Source of the DNA: Abditibacteriota bacterium
GTDB lineage: Bacteria; Armatimonadota; UBA5829
Length of the DNA: 7,903 bases
Assembly: GCA_017959625.1 (NCBI GenBank)
Contig: JAGDAG010000156.1
Coordinates: forward strand, 1-7,903
Reading direction: 5' to 3'
In this document: piece by piece, positions 6,615 to 7,903 of the stretch
Layout of the letters: every line of letters starts with the position of its first letter
Position numbering within the stretch: the first letter of the stretch is position 1
Notes under the pieces: generated by a model
Database searches by the model: none
The model's input: only the letters and a program-made list of their open reading frames with translations
Told to the model about the DNA's origin: nothing
Program-made: the position numbers and the translations under genes

Positions 6615-7432
6615 CGCGCTTCCCTCCTTTCCGGCGACATAGCCTCGATCAGCTCATACTGGGTTTTGAATCCCAGAAGAGACAGATAGGTCCCGCAGAG
6701 CGGATAAATATCCCTTAGTCGTCTCAGCGTATCGATGGGATCGAACACCGCATCCTCGGGGATGGGGTATCCCACCACGTCCGAAAGCAGATACAGCTTT
6801 TTGGACATCCACGCTTCCACGGTGACAGGCAGTTCCGGATAATCCTGCAGCAGCCTGTCCACCACAGAGTTTTTTTCAATGATGGGCTGGGTAATAACAA
6901 AGGCCGCCCCGGCCTCCAGCTTTCGGTCCAGCTTTTCAAATTCGTGTTTCTCCGGCTCATAGGGATTGAAGGCTGCCCCCACGGTAAATAAAGGGTAATG
7001 CCTGCGGATATACCGTATCAGTTCTACAGAGGTGACGGCTTCCGTTTCCTCGGCTTCCATCTCCGCCGGCTTCAGCTTCGGGAGCCTCGGCGAACCGTCT
7101 CCGCTTATGGCAAGGACGGAAAATATACCCAGCCTTTGGCAAGCTGTCAGTATCTCCTCAAGGGTCTCTTTGGTATGAAAGGTGTTCAGATGTATGAGCA
7201 CCTGCCCGGGACGCGCCTTCAGGCCCAGCTCTTCAATGCATTCATGCCCCTGGAAAGCCAGAAGCCCCATGGCGTTGTCGGTGATGGAAGCGGTAAAACC
7301 GCTGGCCATGACCCTTTCGAACTTTGCGGCGAACAGCGTAAGATCGTCCTCCAGTTTCACAGAGTCCTGCTTGGGAGGGATGATCTCAACGTGAAAAGCC
7401 GGGAATCCTTTGGGCGTATTGTTTTTCTCCAT
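6611..7432 (-). CDS. metF: Methylenetetrahydrofolate reductase family protein, divergent MetF
   Basis: This 273-residue FAD-dependent TIM-barrel protein would interconvert 5,10-methylene-THF and 5-methyl-THF. Motifs in order: FHVEIIPPK (13-21), matching the FEFFPP segment with the catalytic Glu at 16; SITDNA (49-54) in place of the usual VTYGAGG-type segment; HLN (81-83) for HLTC; VLAISGDGSP (106-115) for the LALRGDPP loop, with Asp112 in the expected place; VGAAFNPYEPEKHEFEKLDR (151-170) for the GVAGYPEGH region; and AGAAFVITQPI (174-184) for the AGADFxITQ strand. It is slightly shorter than usual MetF and has no C-terminal MetV-type zinc domain. No NADH-binding partner other than EtfBA is encoded beside it. 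The start at 7432 has AGGTAGGA about 7 nt upstream. First gene of the operon; its C-terminal codons contain the etfB ribosome site. Family assignment is strong; the exact electron donor or acceptor is inferred from context. Confidence 0.85.
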   Translation of the reverse strand: MEKNNTPKGFPAFHVEIIPPKQDSVKLEDDLTLFAAKFERVMASGFTASITDNAMGLLAFQGHECIEELGLKARPGQVLIHLNTFHTKETLEEILTACQRLGIFSVLAISGDGSPRLPKLKPAEMEAEETEAVTSVELIRYIRRHYPLFTVGAAFNPYEPEKHEFEKLDRKLEAGAAFVITQPIIEKNSVVDRLLQDYPELPVTVEAWMSKKLYLLSDVVGYPIPEDAVFDPIDTLRRLRDIYPLCGTYLSLLGFKTQYELIEAMSPERREAR

Positions 7433-7462
7433 AATATATCCTACCTGTCATGATCAATAGCT

Positions 7463-7522
7463 CTCCGTTCGCCGCCGGACATCGTTTCCGGCGTTTGAAC
7501 CTTATCGATCCGGCGGACGGAG
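7463..7522 (-). promoter_or_regulatory. Structured 5' leader of the metF operon, candidate cis-regulatory RNA
   Basis: CTCCGT/ACGGAG, CCGCCGGA/TCCGGCGG and TCG/CGA stack into a 60-nt hairpin with a 3-nt and a 2-nt bulge and a large apical loop. The loop contains CCGGCG (plus-strand 7488-7493), which can compete for the same CGCCGG (7473-7478), so two exclusive folds are possible. The leader is about 135 nt from the predicted transcription start. I matched it by eye against cobalamin, SAM-I, THF, glycine, ZTP and T-box consensus features and recognised none. There is no U tract after it, so any control would act on translation or by protein binding. Confidence 0.45.
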
Positions 7523-7545
7523 CCTGCCTGTGCAAAAGGCTTATG

Positions 7546-7570
7546 CCTACCTGCATACTATTCAGATAGG
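7546..7570 (-). promoter_or_regulatory. Inverted repeat at the metF operon transcription start, candidate operator
   Basis: CCTATCTG, 9 bp, CAGGTAGG: seven of eight positions are symmetric. It begins 3 bp downstream of the -10 hexamer, where a bound repressor would block initiation. The right half-site CAGGTAGG occurs again at 7440-7447, overlapping the metF ribosome binding site. Confidence 0.4.
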
Positions 7571-7573
7571 TAT

Positions 7574-7602
7574 ATTGTATCAAATAATCGGATATATGTC
7601 AA
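7574..7602 (-). promoter_or_regulatory. Sigma70-type promoter of the metF-etfBA-methyltransferase operon
   Basis: The minus strand has TTGACA (7597-7602), a 17-bp spacer and TACAAT (7574-7579): a perfect -35, optimal spacing and a -10 with one mismatch. Surrounding DNA is AT-rich, unlike the flanks. The transcript should begin near 7567 and have a leader of about 135 nt. Confidence 0.85.
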
Positions 7603-7672
7603 TATTTTCCGAAAAAAACAAATTTTGACGGCACCGGGAAGAAGGGGCGTACATCCGCTTTCCGTAAACGCA

Positions 7673-7688
7673 TGACAATGGATTGTCA
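7673..7688. promoter_or_regulatory. Perfect 16-bp palindrome, candidate regulator binding site
   Basis: TGACAAT GG ATTGTCA is a 7-bp perfect dyad with a 2-bp centre, about 70 bp upstream of the -35 box of the metF promoter. The position suits an activator or a regulator site. I cannot name the regulator family. A TTGACA within it has no fitting -10, so it is not a second promoter. Confidence 0.4.
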
Positions 7689-7767
7689 AACCAATCGCAA
7701 CAGTTTTGGATTTCGTTGTCCCCGGGAAGCCGAATTCCCGCTGCGCTTAATAGTATAATTCACCGGC

Positions 7768-7800
7768 AAAAAAAAGCAGGAGAGGAAGTTCCTCTCCTGC
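7768..7800 (-). terminator. Intrinsic terminator after the ABC-transporter gene
   Basis: GCAGGAGAGGAA/TTCCTCTCCTGC is a perfect 12-bp inverted repeat (7776-7800, one central base), followed on the minus strand by eight T (7768-7775). It lies 10 nt after the stop codon of the gene to the right and isolates it from the metF operon. Confidence 0.93.
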
Positions 7801-7810
7801 CGGGGCGGGT

Positions 7811-7903
7811 TCAAAGGATACCCGCCTTTTCCATTTTTTCAAACTGTATCTGATACAGCTCTCTGTATTTGCCGTTTTCCAGGCTCATGAGTTCGCTGTG
7901 GCT
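7811..7903 (-). CDS. C-terminal end of an ABC transporter ATP-binding/permease protein (N-terminus beyond window)
   Basis: Thirty codons and a TGA stop are present. The translation begins SHSELMSLENGKYRELYQIQ and ends FEKMEKAGIL. The pattern (G)xHxELMxxxGxYxxLYxxQF is what follows the H-loop at the extreme C-terminus of MsbA/LmrA-type ABC exporters with a fused membrane and ATPase domain. The substrate cannot be told from this piece. A strong terminator follows, so it is a separate unit from the metF operon and gives no evidence of shared function. Confidence 0.7.
   Translation of the reverse strand, partial: SHSELMSLENGKYRELYQIQFEKMEKAGIL

Larger units (their letters stand above)
7433..7810. 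other. Intergenic region upstream of the metF operon
   Basis: No gene is supported in these 378 bp. From right to left they hold the terminator of the ABC-type gene (7768-7800), a CGGGAA/TTCCCG inverted repeat (7723-7740), a 16-bp palindrome (7673-7688), the promoter (7574-7602), an inverted repeat at the start of transcription (7546-7570), and a structured leader with the hairpin at 7463-7522. A short frame beginning at 7555 (MQVGIS) in the leader has no ribosome site and overlaps metF, so I do not call it. Confidence 0.7.

Noticed and set aside
7386..7583. 65-codon minus-strand frame before metF, a possible leader peptide
   Set aside because: Its ATG lies upstream of the predicted transcription start, it has no ribosome site and it overlaps the metF start in another frame.
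7723..7740. CGGGAA / TTCCCG inverted repeat
   Set aside because: Six-bp stem with no T tract, no gene end nearby in the right place and the true terminator just beside it; likely chance.
7754..7759. TATAAT on the plus strand
   Set aside because: No -35 box at a suitable distance and no plus-strand gene; the terminator of the opposite strand follows at once.

Overview
All genes that I accept are read from the minus strand, so transcription runs from right to left. The content suggests an anaerobic bacterium: a tetrahydrofolate-linked one-carbon operon with an electron transfer flavoprotein, and beta-helix carbohydrate-active proteins. DNA is fairly GC-rich, with strong AGGAGG-type ribosome binding sites, yet ATA is a common isoleucine codon (12 of 21 Ile codons in the leftmost gene, counted by eye). 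I cannot assign a phylum from this.

Right edge (7903 to 7768): the last 30 codons of an ABC-exporter-like protein, then a strong intrinsic terminator. Next comes a 330-bp non-coding stretch with a perfect 16-bp palindrome, a near-consensus sigma70 promoter (TTGACA, 17 bp, TACAAT), an inverted repeat at the predicted transcription start, and a leader of about 135 nt containing a long hairpin.

Middle (7432 to 3911): a four-gene operon in the order metF-like methylenetetrahydrofolate reductase, etfB, etfA, and a pterin-binding methyltetrahydrofolate:corrinoid-type methyltransferase. The first two genes overlap by 4 bp (ATGA), the etfB-etfA gap is 12 bp, and the methyltransferase follows 54 bp after etfA. 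Together they suggest a route in which EtfBA carries electrons to or from the reductase, methyl-THF is the intermediate, and the methyltransferase passes the methyl group to or from a corrinoid carrier not encoded here. This is the most interesting feature of the window. The direction of flow and the ultimate electron partner cannot be read from the sequence.

Intergenic (3910 to 3585): three hairpins (one may be the operon terminator) and an extended -10 promoter for the next operon.

Left (3584 to 1): three tandem paralogues of a GH28-like / pectate-lyase-superfamily right-handed beta-helix protein of about 447 residues, the third cut by the window edge. They are tightly packed (4-bp overlap, then a 4-nt gap), have no signal peptide, and keep the GH28-type Asn-x-Asp and Gly-Asp-Asp motifs, but appear to lack the Gly-His-Gly coil. 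Perfect DNA repeats of 72 and 60 bp between copies two and three point to recent duplication or gene conversion.
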